Of a stretch of 64,000 nt of DNA, positions 11,910 to 25,500 are shown one piece after another; position 1 is the stretch's first letter; each line of letters begins with the position of its first letter. Source of the DNA: Aquatica leii (Eukaryota > Arthropoda > Insecta > Coleoptera > Lampyridae); NCBI GenBank assembly GCA_035610365.1, contig CM069435.1:92227389-92291388 (forward strand). The letters are read 5' to 3'. A program made the translations under genes and the position numbers. The notes under the pieces are model-generated. The model worked only from the letters and a program-made list of their open reading frames with translations. It was not told the origin of the DNA and did no database searches.

Positions 11910-13710
11910 TGCCTAGCCAAATGCAGTGATTATAAGTAAACGTGAAATTGGAGGAAAAAAACTATAAGGTTAAGGGCGCGAATTGTCTTCTAGACACCGC
12001 TTGATAAACACACACAAACAACTACGGGAAAATAATGGAAGCGGGATGATTTTAATTGTTTGCGTTGATAGGTAATTGGAGAACGAGTTTATTTTATTTG
12101 TTAGAAATAATTAAACGTACGTACTTTTTGTGGTAAAAATTTTTAAGTCCTAACAACGCTACTGCCGAACCGAACTCACGGTTGTTTTTAATATGGCGAG
12201 GCAGATGGCGGACACTTAAAAAAAGCGAAGGTCTCGCGTCTTATCGATTAATGGCGGTAAATTTAAAGTTTCAAATGTATTTTAAATCGAATAAAATGGT
12301 TTAATGCACGTCCGTTCAGGTGATTACAGTAACAAACCAAATAAAAAAAATTTAGACATTTAAAGCATTTTTTGCTCTGAACGAAAGAAAACGAATCTTA
12401 GAAAAATACAGAGGCGTAACTAAGGTTTTCAATAAAGCAAAAAATAATATTTAATTTATAGTCATGTTTCCTCCATAGAAAAGAATAGAATGCATCGAAA
12501 AGTAATATATAAGCGTAATTTATACAAATTTTTAAAAAAATCAGTAACAGCGAGCAGACACAAGCGCCCAATATCAGATCTTACAGTTCAAAGAAAACAT
12601 TTAGAAGGTTACGGAGTACATTAGATCCAAATCCTTTTTGATGATGATTTCATAAAATAACAAATGTGATTTTTGATTTTACCTTGGAACTGCAAAACGA
12701 GGCGGACCAAAAGCGGCTGTTACAGCTACCCAGTTATCTAGATCGCGTTTTTATTACATCATATTTATGTTATTAGAGTAGCTTTGCAACGTACCCCACA
12801 TAACCACAAATACTTTCTTTGTAATGGATTCGAGTAAGTGAATCCGTATAGCTTAGATGTTTCAGTTCCGCAAAAACACGATACACATTGTCGCCAAATT
12901 GAGAAACTTTCTTTTGACGGATTTCAATTAAACTTCGAAAGTTATCAGTATGCATCTGTTCGAATGTGTATACCACTTTGAAAATATAATGATCAGACGT
13001 TAAGTCAAGAAAAGACTCCCCCTAGCAGTATGTGATTGTAATAAGAATAAGATGCGTAAGTGTTTTGTAGATACGATAGCCCTAAATATCTACGAGTCTG
13101 CTAAAAGGTATTCAAAAACACTAGCCAGTCAATGACACTACGCTAAGCTCTTGCTCTTTGTAAAAACCCAAATCAAAAAGCAAGAGTTTGTCTGGGTTCA
13201 AATTATACCGTGTTTGCCGACAGCTCTATAACATCATAGCAAAAGCGGTGTCAAGCTAGTAAAAAATCGTAGATCGTAACTCAAAAGAAATTATTATAAG
13301 CAAGCAACAGACACAAGCTAAGCTGACTTATAATAGATATCTTAAACTTACGGCGTAACAGTTAAAATTCAAACGGTACAAAGCATCAACAATATAAAAA
13401 AATAATTTGTTAACTGGTACCGTATTATTTATAAATTAGCTGAGTTTCAGTATAAATGATAATTTATTTTATAAATGTAGACAAGTTTGCATACACCCTT
13501 GATACTACATTAACTACGCCTATGGAAAACTAAACGGTTGTTTTAAGCGGGAATCGAATCGGTATGACGCCATCTGCTATATAAATGGCCGCTGTAAATA
13601 CACATTAATGGCCGTCCGTCGCCCACCAACTTAATTTTTTAGAAATTTCAAAAGCTTCTTACACTACACGAATCGCGGTTATTTAAAAACTTTTGAAGTG
13701 AGAATTGCAT
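11910..13710. other. intergenic: HP1-A upstream region, no recognised gene
   Basis: The sequence just upstream of HP1-A has GC-richer patches (ATGGCGAGGCAGATGGCGGAC near 12193). A 67-codon minus-strand frame at 12773-12976 has no recognisable motif. I see no RNA gene or mobile element here. Confidence 0.5.
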
Positions 13711-14286
13711 TCAAAACCCCTTCTCTTTCATTTTTAAAACTATGTAAGTCGAAACGTAATTCTTAATTATAAAATTAGTTACCATTATTGTCTGGAGCGG
13801 TAGTTGTTCGTTTTCGAAAGTTTCAACGTTGTTACTCGACTCGGGAATCCAAACAATTTGTCCAATACTTGAGCTGCTTGTACTTGGTTCATCTAAACTA
13901 CTCGGTAACTCAACGGCTAAGCGTTTCCTCTTACTTGTGGGTATTTTCCTACCTTTTTGGCACTCAAACATGTGAGGAACTACATCTGGTTTGATTCTAA
14001 TAAAACCACCCATTAGTTTAACCCGTATGTAGTTTTCAGCATCTTTTTCGAACTAAATATAATCGACTTACAACCAGTTTTTATAGTTATAAGCACTTAC
14101 GTTAAAATGATCTTCGCAACAATAAAACTTTGATTTTGATTGTGGCATGTCGCGCCTAGCAGCTGTAAACCACTTCATCTTACGAGTGTAATCATCCGGC
14201 ACACACACAAACTTTTTATCTGGGGTACTTACAGAAGTACTGGTGCAACCCGGCACAAAACACCATTTATTGGTTTGAGCATACAT
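13711..14286 (-). CDS. THAP-domain protein
   Basis: Two exons, 14101-14286 and 13711-14052, joined by a 48-nt phase-0 intron (GTAAGT...TTTAG), give 175 residues. The N-terminal THAP (C2CH) zinc domain is complete: CFVPGC (C-X4-C) at residues 9-14, a MKWFTAARR block, C-X2-H in CCEDHF, then ENYIRVKLMGG and the AVPxxF-equivalent DVVPHMF. THAP domains bind specific DNA and occur in transcription factors and P-element-derived proteins. A basic SKRKR stretch follows, then a Ser-rich and acidic region with no known domain. It may be longer: a possible donor lies near 13790, within the last coding stretch. The gene sits between the two HP1 paralogues on the same strand, 299 bases beyond HP1-B. Confidence 0.82.
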
Positions 14287-14584
14287 ATTTCTCAGGCGTT
14301 GAGCAACAACACATGCTTTGTTTATATGGAAGATGACGTCACGAAAGTATGCAACACAACGTACCAACCGACGTAGCATTTACGCGCCGCTTTTCTACAT
14401 TTAAAATTATTTAAAAATGTTTCTTTTATTACGTATTAACAAATCTATCTTAATTCCTTTATTACAGTATTTACATAATGATGGGAAACTATCAATTACC
14501 TTCCCTTACAATATTTACAAAAATCTAAAAGTAATTACGCTAATTTAAAGTAAAATCGAAGTATCACTAGTACTTGAGTAATTT

Positions 14585-15281
<697 letters not shown>

Positions 15282-15737
15282 TAGATCGTTCAAAAATTGA
15301 GCGTGTTTCTAAATTAATCTGTAAATTGAAATTAGAATTTGTTGAATAATAAATAACTGAAAATGTACTTGAATAATATAAAAATTAACATAACCTCACT
15401 TACTACAGTAAACATAATTTAATGTGATTTAATGAGTGCCAACCTATACAATTTAACTTTCTTTTTTTTATCACTAGATATCTATTAGAGATCAGTTTAT
15501 TCCTATATAGCGCCTGACAGTACCTGTGATAGTACCATTCTACTCGTTAATTATATTGAATTATGAGCAGACTGTTTATAAGAAGTATGAAAAGGAATTG
15601 ATCAATCGAACACGCATCAACCGAAACGAAGATAACAACAGATAACAACGCTAAAAGAAACTAAATAGAACCGATTTGAAAACTGTAAATTGAAATCAAA
15701 ACGAAAACCAAAACACTTAACAGCTTATCAAATATTA

Positions 15738-15900
15738 ACATTAGAATGTCTTCCGGGTTTGGACCGTGTCATAGTTGCAACCGAAGCTGCCAACGTTTCG
15801 CCTACTTTCGTAAGGGGCTTCATCAGGGCTTGAGATAAATCGCAAAACTCAAACAAGCAATCGAAATCTAAAAACTTCTCAAAAGTTAGGTTTGAGAAGC
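15738..15900 (-). repeat. remnant of a Penelope-like element terminus with a hammerhead-like core
   Basis: About 150 bases match the 3' terminus of the PLE at 41885-42040, starting AGAATGTCTTCCGGGTTTGG. On the minus strand, 15796-15826 reads CTGATGA, a short GC stem-loop (GCC...GGC), then GAAA: the arrangement of a hammerhead ribozyme core. No coding sequence remains. The rest of 15282-16181 holds nothing else I recognise. Confidence 0.6.
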
Positions 15901-16181
15901 TTATCAAATAATCAAAACATGGAAATTAATTTAAAACAATGAAGTTTTAATATATATTTCGACACACTATGTATATGTATAGATACAAGCAGCTTAATTT
16001 TATTTAATAGTACTCATCAGTAGATGGCAAAGAAATTTAGACAATTTCCTGAAGATGGTTTATTGCTTCTAATTTAATTTAAAAGTTTTTTTCTACTATT
16101 ATGATACTGACAAACACATACAGTGATACACTGAGCATTTGACTTGATTCAATCAACTATGTACATAACTTAAGATCGTCC

Positions 16182-17684
16182 TTAACGTTTACTAATAATA
16201 TTCTGAATCTTTTGCCACTCCCGATCCAAGTGGGCCTTTTCGTTCTTCTCTTTGTGCTTACGCGAGCGCCTGCCATCTGTCATTTTAATACCGTACTGGA
16301 ATGCCGCTTTAGGCAATGCCTCCTTTTGGTTCATATATTCAGAGTACTCTTCGGCAGTATCGAAATCCCACCTTCCGATTGGTCCTTTCTTGTTACCCAA
16401 ATCCATTTTCGAATAATCCACTTCATCGTCTGAATCATCGATTGCATCGTTCATTTCCTCCAAACCTGGGTAACATTCAGCATAACCTTCAGGTTCCTGT
16501 GCGAGCTTATTAAGAATTTGAGCTGATTTGTTGATCTTCAAACTAGGACCAACATCTTTAATGTCTTCTTCATGCTTATCGAAGTATGCTTGTCGTTTAC
16601 GACCATCTTTCGAGTCATGGGAACGGCGTGTCGAGGGCATGTAATCACCGATATCCCCATAGATCGAATCATCTTGGTTCAGACGTTTGTGGCCACGGCG
16701 TTCATCTTGTTGTTCTGATTCTTCGTAGTCTTTTCGATCGACAATTCCACGCTTGCTCTTTTTGTTTTTACGGTTGCCTTGACGTAAATAGCTGAGAATT
16801 TGAGTCAACTTATTGATTACTATATCATTGGTTGTTAGTGTTGCTGTTAACTCTGATGTTGGAACGTCGGCTTTGGATCTGATTATGTTTGTTGGTATGT
16901 CCGATTCAGATTCATCCTCTAAAAAATCGAAAATTTAGTTACCAAAATTGCAACAATAAAAAAACTGACCTAAATCAATTACATAAGCCATTCGCCCATG
17001 TGCAAATAACTCGTTACGTTCAATATGTCTGGATTTCAGAGTGCAAATAGTGCGATGTATGGATCTTCCAATTTTAGTCTTAAACTGTATTTCCTCATCT
17101 TCTTTCTTATTGGCATCGTCCTTCTTCTCCAACTCCTCTGCTTGTTTACTGGCAAGCAGTTCCATTTCTATCTCCTGCTCAGTTTCTTTGTGCTGTATCT
17201 CAGCTCGCACCTTTTGCAATAAAGCATAATCCAAACCTTTGACCAAATGTGTGTGTTCCATATCACCACCGAGATACTTTGATTCCTGAATCATTTGCTT
17301 CCTACGTTCAGCTGCATCAAACCCAGATTTCAAATCAGGTGCCACGGCTCTATACGCTTGTGCTGCATTCATAGGATCGACTATTTGGTAATCGGGATTC
17401 ACTCCATTTCTTCTTTCACTGGCACGATCACGGTACTTTTCAGCAAGTTCGGCTAATTTGTTATCTTCCTGCTTTTTAAGTTTGGCGTAGTAACTCTTTT
17501 TTTTACGACGGGCCTCGTTGGGATCCTCCTTTGGAGGACCCATTGTTGTTGAGTTGGTCATTGCTTCTCTTATAGAACCCACTGCTGGTGCGCTCGATGG
17601 CGTTGCTCGTGGTGTCATTAGCAGTTTTCTGAAGTCGTCATTTGTAAGCCTTTGCGAGGCAGGAGTTTCGCTTGGGCCGGGCAT
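16182..17684 (-). CDS. IK: protein RED (IK), spliceosome-associated factor
   Basis: Two exons, 16970-17684 and 16182-16918, joined by a 51-nt phase-1 intron, give 483 residues. RED is a component of the spliceosome B complex, partnering SMU1, and is needed for splicing and mitosis. The N-terminal RED domain is clear: LTNDDFRKLLMTPR, RRKKKSYYAKLKKQE, YRDRASERRNGVNPDY, YLGGDMEHTHLVKGLDYALL and GRMAYVIDLG. The C-terminal RED domain contains IYGDIGDYMPSTRR, YAECYPGLEE and GRWDFDTAEEYSEYM. The Arg-Glu/Arg-Asp repeat of vertebrate RED is short here, which accounts for a length below the human ~557. The ATG at 17684 is preferred over an in-frame GTG at 17702. It is head-to-head with the proteasome gene. 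Confidence 0.96.
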
Positions 17685-18052
17685 CTTGCAGTTTTTTAAC
17701 ACTACGTTTGTGTAATTTTTGTAGACATCAATGTTTTGACGTTTGTTGTCAAAATTTAATTTTTCGCAGGGATGCCAACATGATTTTATAATAATTTTTA
17801 TATAATAATTAAAAAGATATAACCACGTATAACTAAAAAAGTAGTTTTAGGAAACTAAAAAAATAAAAAAGGTGGAAATATAGTAGATTCGAATAGTGAG
17901 TTATAAAAAGTAAGCCTGTAAAAAATTTTTTTACAATAATTTACACAAACTATAATAAAATAGTAATTGGTGTAAGCAATCCTTTAACTTCAAAAACTGC
18001 TAGCGCCATAATGAATGACAAGATCTTTGATGACAAGTAAATTATAATAAAA
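17685..18052. promoter_or_regulatory. shared divergent promoter of RED and PSMD13
   Basis: Only 368 bases separate the start codons of two housekeeping genes transcribed apart. No TATA box is placed convincingly on either side, as usual for such promoters. This is an inference from gene layout. Confidence 0.55.
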
Positions 18053-19463
18053 ATGGCGGTCGCAACAACGGCACAACCAAATATTAGTGAATATTTAACA
18101 AAAAAACAGAAAGAAAGTGGTAAAGATTTGGCTACAGATTGGGCAGAAATCGAAGAACTACATAATAAAAAGTAAGCATTCATTTTTTTCCACATACTTT
18201 CATATATAAATCATGTTTTTTTATTTAACTAGGTTATGGCATCAACTTACCTTAAAATTATTAGTTTTCGTTAAAAATCCCTCTTTACAAAAAGGTGACA
18301 ACTTAATACAGCTCTACAACAGCTTTATTTCATCGTTTGAAAATAAGTAAGTCATTGCTTCATAACATAACCTTGATAACATTTCAAACCTATAGGATTA
18401 ATCCTTTATCGTTGGTCGAAATAATAGCTATTGTTGTCGAACAATTTTTGAATAAGAAGGATGCCGTTACCTTCTTGCAAAAAATTGAGGCTAAAGTTAA
18501 AGCAAATACGGATGCGGTGAATTTATGCAAGGTAAGGTTTTTAACGTTGTTTCAAGTAGTTTACTAATTTGGTTTAGGTGTTGCAAGGGCAAATATTATT
18601 GGAAAAGTTGAATGATTTAGATGCAACTAAAAAAATTATTTTGGAAGTTGAGGAAACTTTAGATAACGCCGATGGGGTGACGCCCGTTCATGGTCGTTTT
18701 TATTTATTAGCATCACAGTATTACAGGTAATTGTTGCGTTATATATTTGGTTAGTATAATCACAATTCATTTAAGAACTCAAGGGGATCATGCACAATAC
18801 TACCGAACTGCTCTGCGATACTTAGGATGTATAGAAGTCGAAACTTTAACTGAAGACGTAAAGCATCAACATGCGTTTTTCCTAGCATTGGCGGCTCTAT
18901 TAGGCGAAGGCGTTTACAATCTGGGTGAACTTCTTGCACATCCGGTGTTAGAATCGTTAAAATCAACAGAAAATTCATGGCTCGTTGATTTGTTGCATGC
19001 TTTTAACAGCGGCGATATCACGAAGTTTGAAAATATGAAACCAAAGTGGGCATCGGTGGCAGATTTAGCAGCTCAGGAATTGTTTCTACGGCAGAAGATT
19101 TCTTTGCTTTGTCTTATGGAGATGACGTTTAAAAGGCCATCTCACAACAGACAACTGAGTTTTATCGAAATTGCCAGGGAGACACGATTGCCACTTAATG
19201 AAATCGAACTGTTAATTATGAAGGCGTTGTCACAAGGTCTTGTAAAAGGAGCGATTGATCAAGTAAGGTGTAAGGTTTTGATATATGTATCGGAACGTTT
19301 GTTTTAGGTCGGTGAAACAGTTAACATGACTTGGGTGCAACCACGTGTGCTCGATCGCACTCAAATTTCTCACATGGTGAATCGTTTAGATGTTTGGTGC
19401 AAACAAGTTAATGGTATGGCGAAGTTACTCGAAGATAAGGCTACCGAAATACTTACGCTTTAA
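18053..19463 (+). CDS. PSMD13: 26S proteasome regulatory subunit Rpn9 (PSMD13)
   Basis: Six exons: 18053-18171, 18233-18346, 18396-18531, 18578-18726, 18776-19262 and 19308-19463. All have GT-AG borders and consistent phases, totalling 386 residues (human about 376). Rpn9 is a PCI-domain, non-ATPase subunit of the proteasome lid. The N-terminus reads ISEYL and [16 protein letters not shown]; the central helical repeats include [11 protein letters not shown] and [13 protein letters not shown]. The PCI domain lies in exons 5-6, with [23 protein letters not shown] and a C-terminal [16 protein letters not shown]. The gene looks intact. It ends 60 bases from the tail of the vanin-like gene on the other strand, so the two 3' ends converge. 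Confidence 0.97.
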
Positions 19464-19523
19464 TTAATTAGACATTTATTCTTTATTAAACACTGTTTGT
19501 ACAAAAAAAATTACTAAACAATT

Positions 19524-22500
19524 TTAAATTGCGTTTCTTCTTCTCGATGGGTATTTATCTCTGCTGAAATCTCTACCGTATATTGCAAAAGTCATTAGAC
19601 GGTTTTGTGGTTCTTTGAGAGTGTATGTTCTTTCGATTGTGTTGTTTAACGTGGTGCTAGTCCACTCGATGTCAGCTACGGGTAGAGGTTTTATGTTGCT
19701 TCGAAGCGAGTTTGGGTATTGGAACTTTTTATCATCAATTTCGAATTGTGCTTTGATTTGAATGTGTTTGAATGTTAATGGCCAGGATATGTTTTCGTAA
19801 TTTGGAAATCTACAAAGGTAAATAATTACTACTATATGTATGAAGCAACTTCATGGTATGACCAAAGGTATGACGCTCAAAACGATATATCTGGTTCTAG
19901 TTTAGAAACCTAGGTGGCGATTGATCAATGTGCTTGAAAATGTCTCGTCACTGTTTTGTACAACCATAAAATCATAACTGGAAGATGAACGGATATACAA
20001 ACTGACTAAAATCTGTCTAAAAAAACTACTCAAACTAAGACAAATACTATAAGCAAATCACTATTATTTAACCAGAATGAAATATATCTAAAAAATGACT
20101 TAAACGATGCTACGTTTTCCAACGCTGTAGCTATTTACAGTTATTACTTTTGATGTTATAACGGCTATGATATAAAAAAGTATTAAAACTTAATTGAAAT
20201 ATTTACGTTTACATTATTTTCCTGTTGTATGGGATTATAAAAAATAAATACAAAACAAAAAAAAATGATAAAATGGCAGTAGCACAAAATGGCGTCCACG
20301 TTTTTCGAATGTATAAAAAAACATGGCGGAAATATTAGCGACATTCTCAGCGAAAACGTATGTTTATTTAACGTAATTTATGGTTGTTTGGCCGATTCAC
20401 TAAAACGCAACGGATTCAAATTAGAGATGATCATTTATTTGATGTGAAGATAAGATATTTTTAAAAACTTCTCCAGTAACCATGAATTACTAACGACGTA
20501 AAATAAACGTAACTGTTATGTCTTGAAAGTAACGTCGTTAAATTTCTGTCGTATTGCCCAAATTTATTTGGGGACTATCGTTTTGTTTTCGTATTTTTTT
20601 TGTATTTAATTTGTATAGGTAACTCCAAAGCAACCAAAAAATAGTGTAAACATAAAGTTTTCAATTAAGTTTTAACAAATTACTAAATAAAACTCAAATT
20701 CGTTACGGAGAAAGTACTCGTGGTCATGTGGGGTACGTTACAAAGGTACTCTAATAACGCAAAAATGATGTAATAAAAACAAGATTTGGTTGGCTGAGCC
20801 GTGACATAATATTTGTGTTTTTTTTATTCATAAGCTAACAATTTATCTAAAAATATTTTGGACCGATAATATATAAACAAAAAAAAAAGAACACTGAACT
20901 ATGTTTTTTTTAGTTAACAAATACGTTTTTGCAATTTGAATTCCTTGTTGATTGATTAGAAACGAACTGATTAGCTTTAGTAATAGATCGTGTTTGTATT
21001 ACTTCACTTTTACGTTAGGTATTATATAGGGTTATTAGATTTATGTTTACACCATTGAAGTGTTTGGAAACTTCGTACCGGTCATCGAAAACAATGAAAT
21101 ATACTGGATTCTGATAACGGAAGAATATAAAAGTATTCCAAGGAAGATCTGGTTCAGTTTTCGAATTGACTCTGAAGCAGACTTTGTCGGTTAAACAAAT
21201 TTAGTTCTAATCGTGTAAATACTTCGTTTGCAAATAAATTAGTTTAAAAAATTGTTACACTGATGATATAGGTGTGCGGCAATTGAAACCCGTTGATATC
21301 GTGTAAAAAAAACAAAGAACTGATTACCTCGCGGTTCGTGTGTGCTTATAAATTTCGTTTATTAAATTTTTTTTATCAGTGAGTATAATTAGAAGTATAT
21401 ATAACAGTAAAATAATAATAAGTATAAGAACAATGGCGACAAAGAAACTGTGATTTAAAAGTCACGGAGTACTAGAAGAACGTGATTTAGAAATAAGTGG
21501 TACTAAAATTGGGTTACAACGACTTCGCGAAAATTTGGAAGAGAACGTATTCGTATTTGTTTGAAGTTCCAGAAGTATTTTCTGATTTTGATAGTCTTGT
21601 TAGAAAAATTGAAGAAAATTCTAGAAAAGTTGAATAAAATGTTAGAAACTTTAGAGAAAAAATACAAGCAAGTGTTGGAAATAGGATGAAAACTATCAAA
21701 GAATAACTACAGGTTGCTGTTCAAAACCAAATTAAGGCTGTTTATTACGAAGAAACGACAGCACGTGTTTTAAATTTAAGAGAAGAAATGTGCGATAAAT
21801 TTGAAAACGAATTAGGCGAAGGACTAAAGCTACTGAAGAGTTACTATGAAACATTGAAAAGAAGGTTTGAAGTTGTACTTCCAAATTTTGATGGAAAAGT
21901 TCTTTGGTTAACATATTACAAGCAGTTTGAAGTCGCAGCTACAGCCAGTGTTGTGCATAGATAATTTAATTTTTATCTAGATAAGATAATAGATAATTTC
22001 TAATTTTTTTATCTAGATAACGATTTAGATACAAGTTGAAGAATTTATCTAGATAATAGATAAGATAATCTATAATTTATCTAAATAATACGATAGATGA
22101 TTCTATCAAATAGGTACAAACAGATAATAATTTTAATCGATTGTTACCAGTTAATTATCATCATATACGTAAATGTACAATATGATCTAATAACAGAATA
22201 AATACCAATTAATTTATTGTTTATTAAATATACTAATTAAAAAACTAAAAAATGAATTGAAAAAAATAATAAAAATCGAGTAAAAACATGACAGAAACTT
22301 TATTGATGTAATGACCTACTATTGTAAAATATAAAACAAATTTCTTTATTTACAAATCTTGATACAATATGATCCTTTCAAAATTTTCATTGCTAAGCAA
22401 AAATTAGACTATCAGAACTAAAGTTTTTCAATTAGCGCCGAAAATGATGTGTTTAATCAATAACTTTTTTAAAATTGGAGAAGTGTCTAGTAAACTTAAT

Positions 22501-25500
22501 TAGTTTTTCTTTGTAGCGGTTAGGAAAAATCTGGCTTTGATATCGTCAGTTTGAACTTATAATGCTAAAAGATTATAAAAATTATCGCTCATAGCCGTTA
22601 ATCAAACTTCCTGAATTAACGCTTTTTGTTTTTAAATTTAAGATATCATTTGTAGCTCGATGCTTTAAGCATTTTTTTCACAAAAAAACCAAGTAATCCT
22701 TGAAAATTTATTGTATTTTAAATTTTGAGCAGCTTACATCAGCGAGCACTTAAAGAATTAGCTTTTAGGTCTTTTAAAAAACGCAAGCAGTTTTTTTCTT
22801 CTAAAAAAATTTCGGTTTTAACGGGCTCCAATATTTTAAACAGTTTATGCTCTGCTCAGTAGTTTTTGTAATTGTAAGTGCAACAAATCCAAATGTAAAA
22901 AAATATAAAAATAAAAAATGCTTTGCGGTTTTGTTAGTTATACTTGATAGGTTGTCAGTAATTGTACCCATAAGATAATTTACAACATTGATTTTTAGAA
23001 TGACAGAAGCGTTTTTATTCCATTTAAAGAGTAAGGAAAAGCTCCATGACTTAAATACTCTTCAAAAAGAACTATAAATCACGTGTATACAGTTTTGCCA
23101 CTTTCAACTGCTCAAAAAGTTGTGAATTTTCTCTTTTTGAATTAAACATTTTCTTACTTTAGCATAGTTTTGCTGTGTAGGCACTTCAACTAATTAGATT
23201 TTCTATACTACAAGATAAGTAGCTATTAATTTCGTATATGAAAAAGCTTATTATTGTTTCTGAAGACGATAAAATACTTATCGCAATGGGTTCAGTTTAA
23301 AAAAGTAATTTGAGTTTTGTTTTCGTTTATATCTCGTATTGCATGTATTTACGCTCAAGGTCATGTGAGTTTAGTTTTTGTCAGCAGAAGAGCTGCGAAA
23401 ATGCAAAACATCTACGGCTACTATTTATCAGGTTTTAGCGATCTGGACCGTACTGCATTACCACAGACATTATCAACATTATTTTTACAAACATATAAAT
23501 TACAAAAACCTAAATCTAAACTACAAAAATTATGTTACTTTTAAAAATCGTCTAGATAATTTCATGATAGATAACGGAAAAATCATCTAAGATAATCAAT
23601 TAGATAATATTCAATACTTTTATCTAGATAAAGAAAAAGATGATGAAAAATTATCTAGATAAATTATCTATATAATTTCATCTAGATAATGCACAACGCT
23701 GATGGTTGGAGCAACAAGCAGAAAGCGAGGTCCTTAATAGTGACCTTACGCGGAGAAGTGCTTGAAATTTTGCAGACTGTTGCTGACTACCTTCAAGGAA
23801 ACTACGAATTGTTAATTTGACGTTTAGAAAAGAGGTATGGAGAAGCTCATTTGCAACAAGTATATCGAGTCGAAATAAAAAACCACGTTCAGAAAGCTGC
23901 AGACAGTCTTCAAGAGTTTGGAGCTGACGTCGCTAGACTGGCACGGCTTGCGTATCCTACGGCGCCAGATAGTTTTCTGGAACAATAGAGCATACAAGCT
24001 TTTGTAGACGTACTTCAAGACAACTAAACGCAGTTGACTCTACGGTTAGCTCGACCTAAGACGTTAGATAACGCTTTAGAATTAGTACACGCAAACACAA
24101 GAAAACATCTAGGAAATAGCGCGACTTCAACCTGCAATAGGTCACGTACGACAACTCTGTACTAAACCTAAGAAGAGCACAAAAAAGGAGCCAAAAGCTT
24201 GGAGCAATTTAACTTCATCTAGTCAAGCACAATTACCATTCAAATAGCGTCGCTTATGGAGCAATTGCACAGTATTTATGTTGATGGCAAGATCAATGGA
24301 AGAAGTGTTCAGTTACTGGTTGACATGGGAGCGACGAAGGCCATCATTCGTTCTGACGTGTTATTGGAAAATGAGAAGACATCGCCAGTAACAGTACGAC
24401 TTCGAACGGGGACGGGCAAAGAAATGCCTATTCACGGACAAGTAAAAGTGACCATTGGTTTAGGAAATGGAGTACTCGACCATTAAGTACTGGTAGCTGA
24501 TATTACGAAAGAAGTTCAATTTGGACATAAAGAACGATGTTCTGAAGATCGACGGTAAAGAAATTCTTTTTTATTCGTCAGAGAAGGCAGCCATGCGGGT
24601 TTTATTGGGTGAAGAAGTGACTTTGTCTGGAAGTAATGAAAGTGTGGTGATGCCACGCCTAGATGGAAATTTCACGGTGCCAGTAAGGATTTTGAATGTC
24701 AATTCAGGTCCAGTTATGTTGAAAAAAGACCAAGTTGTCAAAATATTAGTACGATTGAAAAACTAATAAATTTACGTCACCGAGAAAGTGCCTACAGCAT
24801 CTATTAAACATTTCTTACCTCTATGTGCCAAAACAAGACCAGCTGGCTAAAGTTAAGGCGTTGATCCACCGACGTGGTAAAGCACAAAATTAATACGGGA
24901 GACGCTCGGCCGATACCACAACCTCCACGACGACTTCCCTTGGCAAAAAGAGAGAAGGTGTGATTGAACCTTCAAATAGTTCATCGGCGTCTCTAGTGAG
25001 TGGTGCTGGTAAAGAAGAAAGATGGATCAAAAAGATTTTACGTATACTTAAGACTTTACCGGAAATTGACGATACGATAGACAACCTGTCAGGATGTCAG
25101 TGGTTTTCCACATTGAATTTAAAGAGTGACTATTGGCAGGTAGAATTGGCACCTAAGGATCGTAAAAAGACAAGCTTTTACAATTGGAACTGATTTGTGG
25201 CAGTTCACTGTGAGCCCTTCGGTTTGTATAACGCTTCTGCAACGTTCGAGCATTTGATAGAGACCATTTTACGAAAACTGTCTTGAAAGACGTACTTGGT
25301 TTATCTAGACGATGTGATTGTGGTTGGAAGGTCGTTTGAAGAACATTTGATCAACCTAAAAGAAGTGTCACGTATTTAAAAGAGAAGTGCAATAACTTGC
25401 CTTCGTTGTATCTAGAGATGGAATATCGGCTGACCCAGACAAGGTTCGAACAGTGCAAACATGGCCAAGACCAATTGACAAACATCAGGCCTGAAGTTTT

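Noticed and set aside
12773..12976. 67-codon minus-strand open frame between HP1-A and the THAP gene
   Set aside because: No family motif, no start or splice context tying it to a neighbour; length is compatible with chance.
21938..23709. 8-bp target duplication around hAT-like H1
   Set aside because: GCTACAGC on the left and ATGGTTGG on the right do not match.
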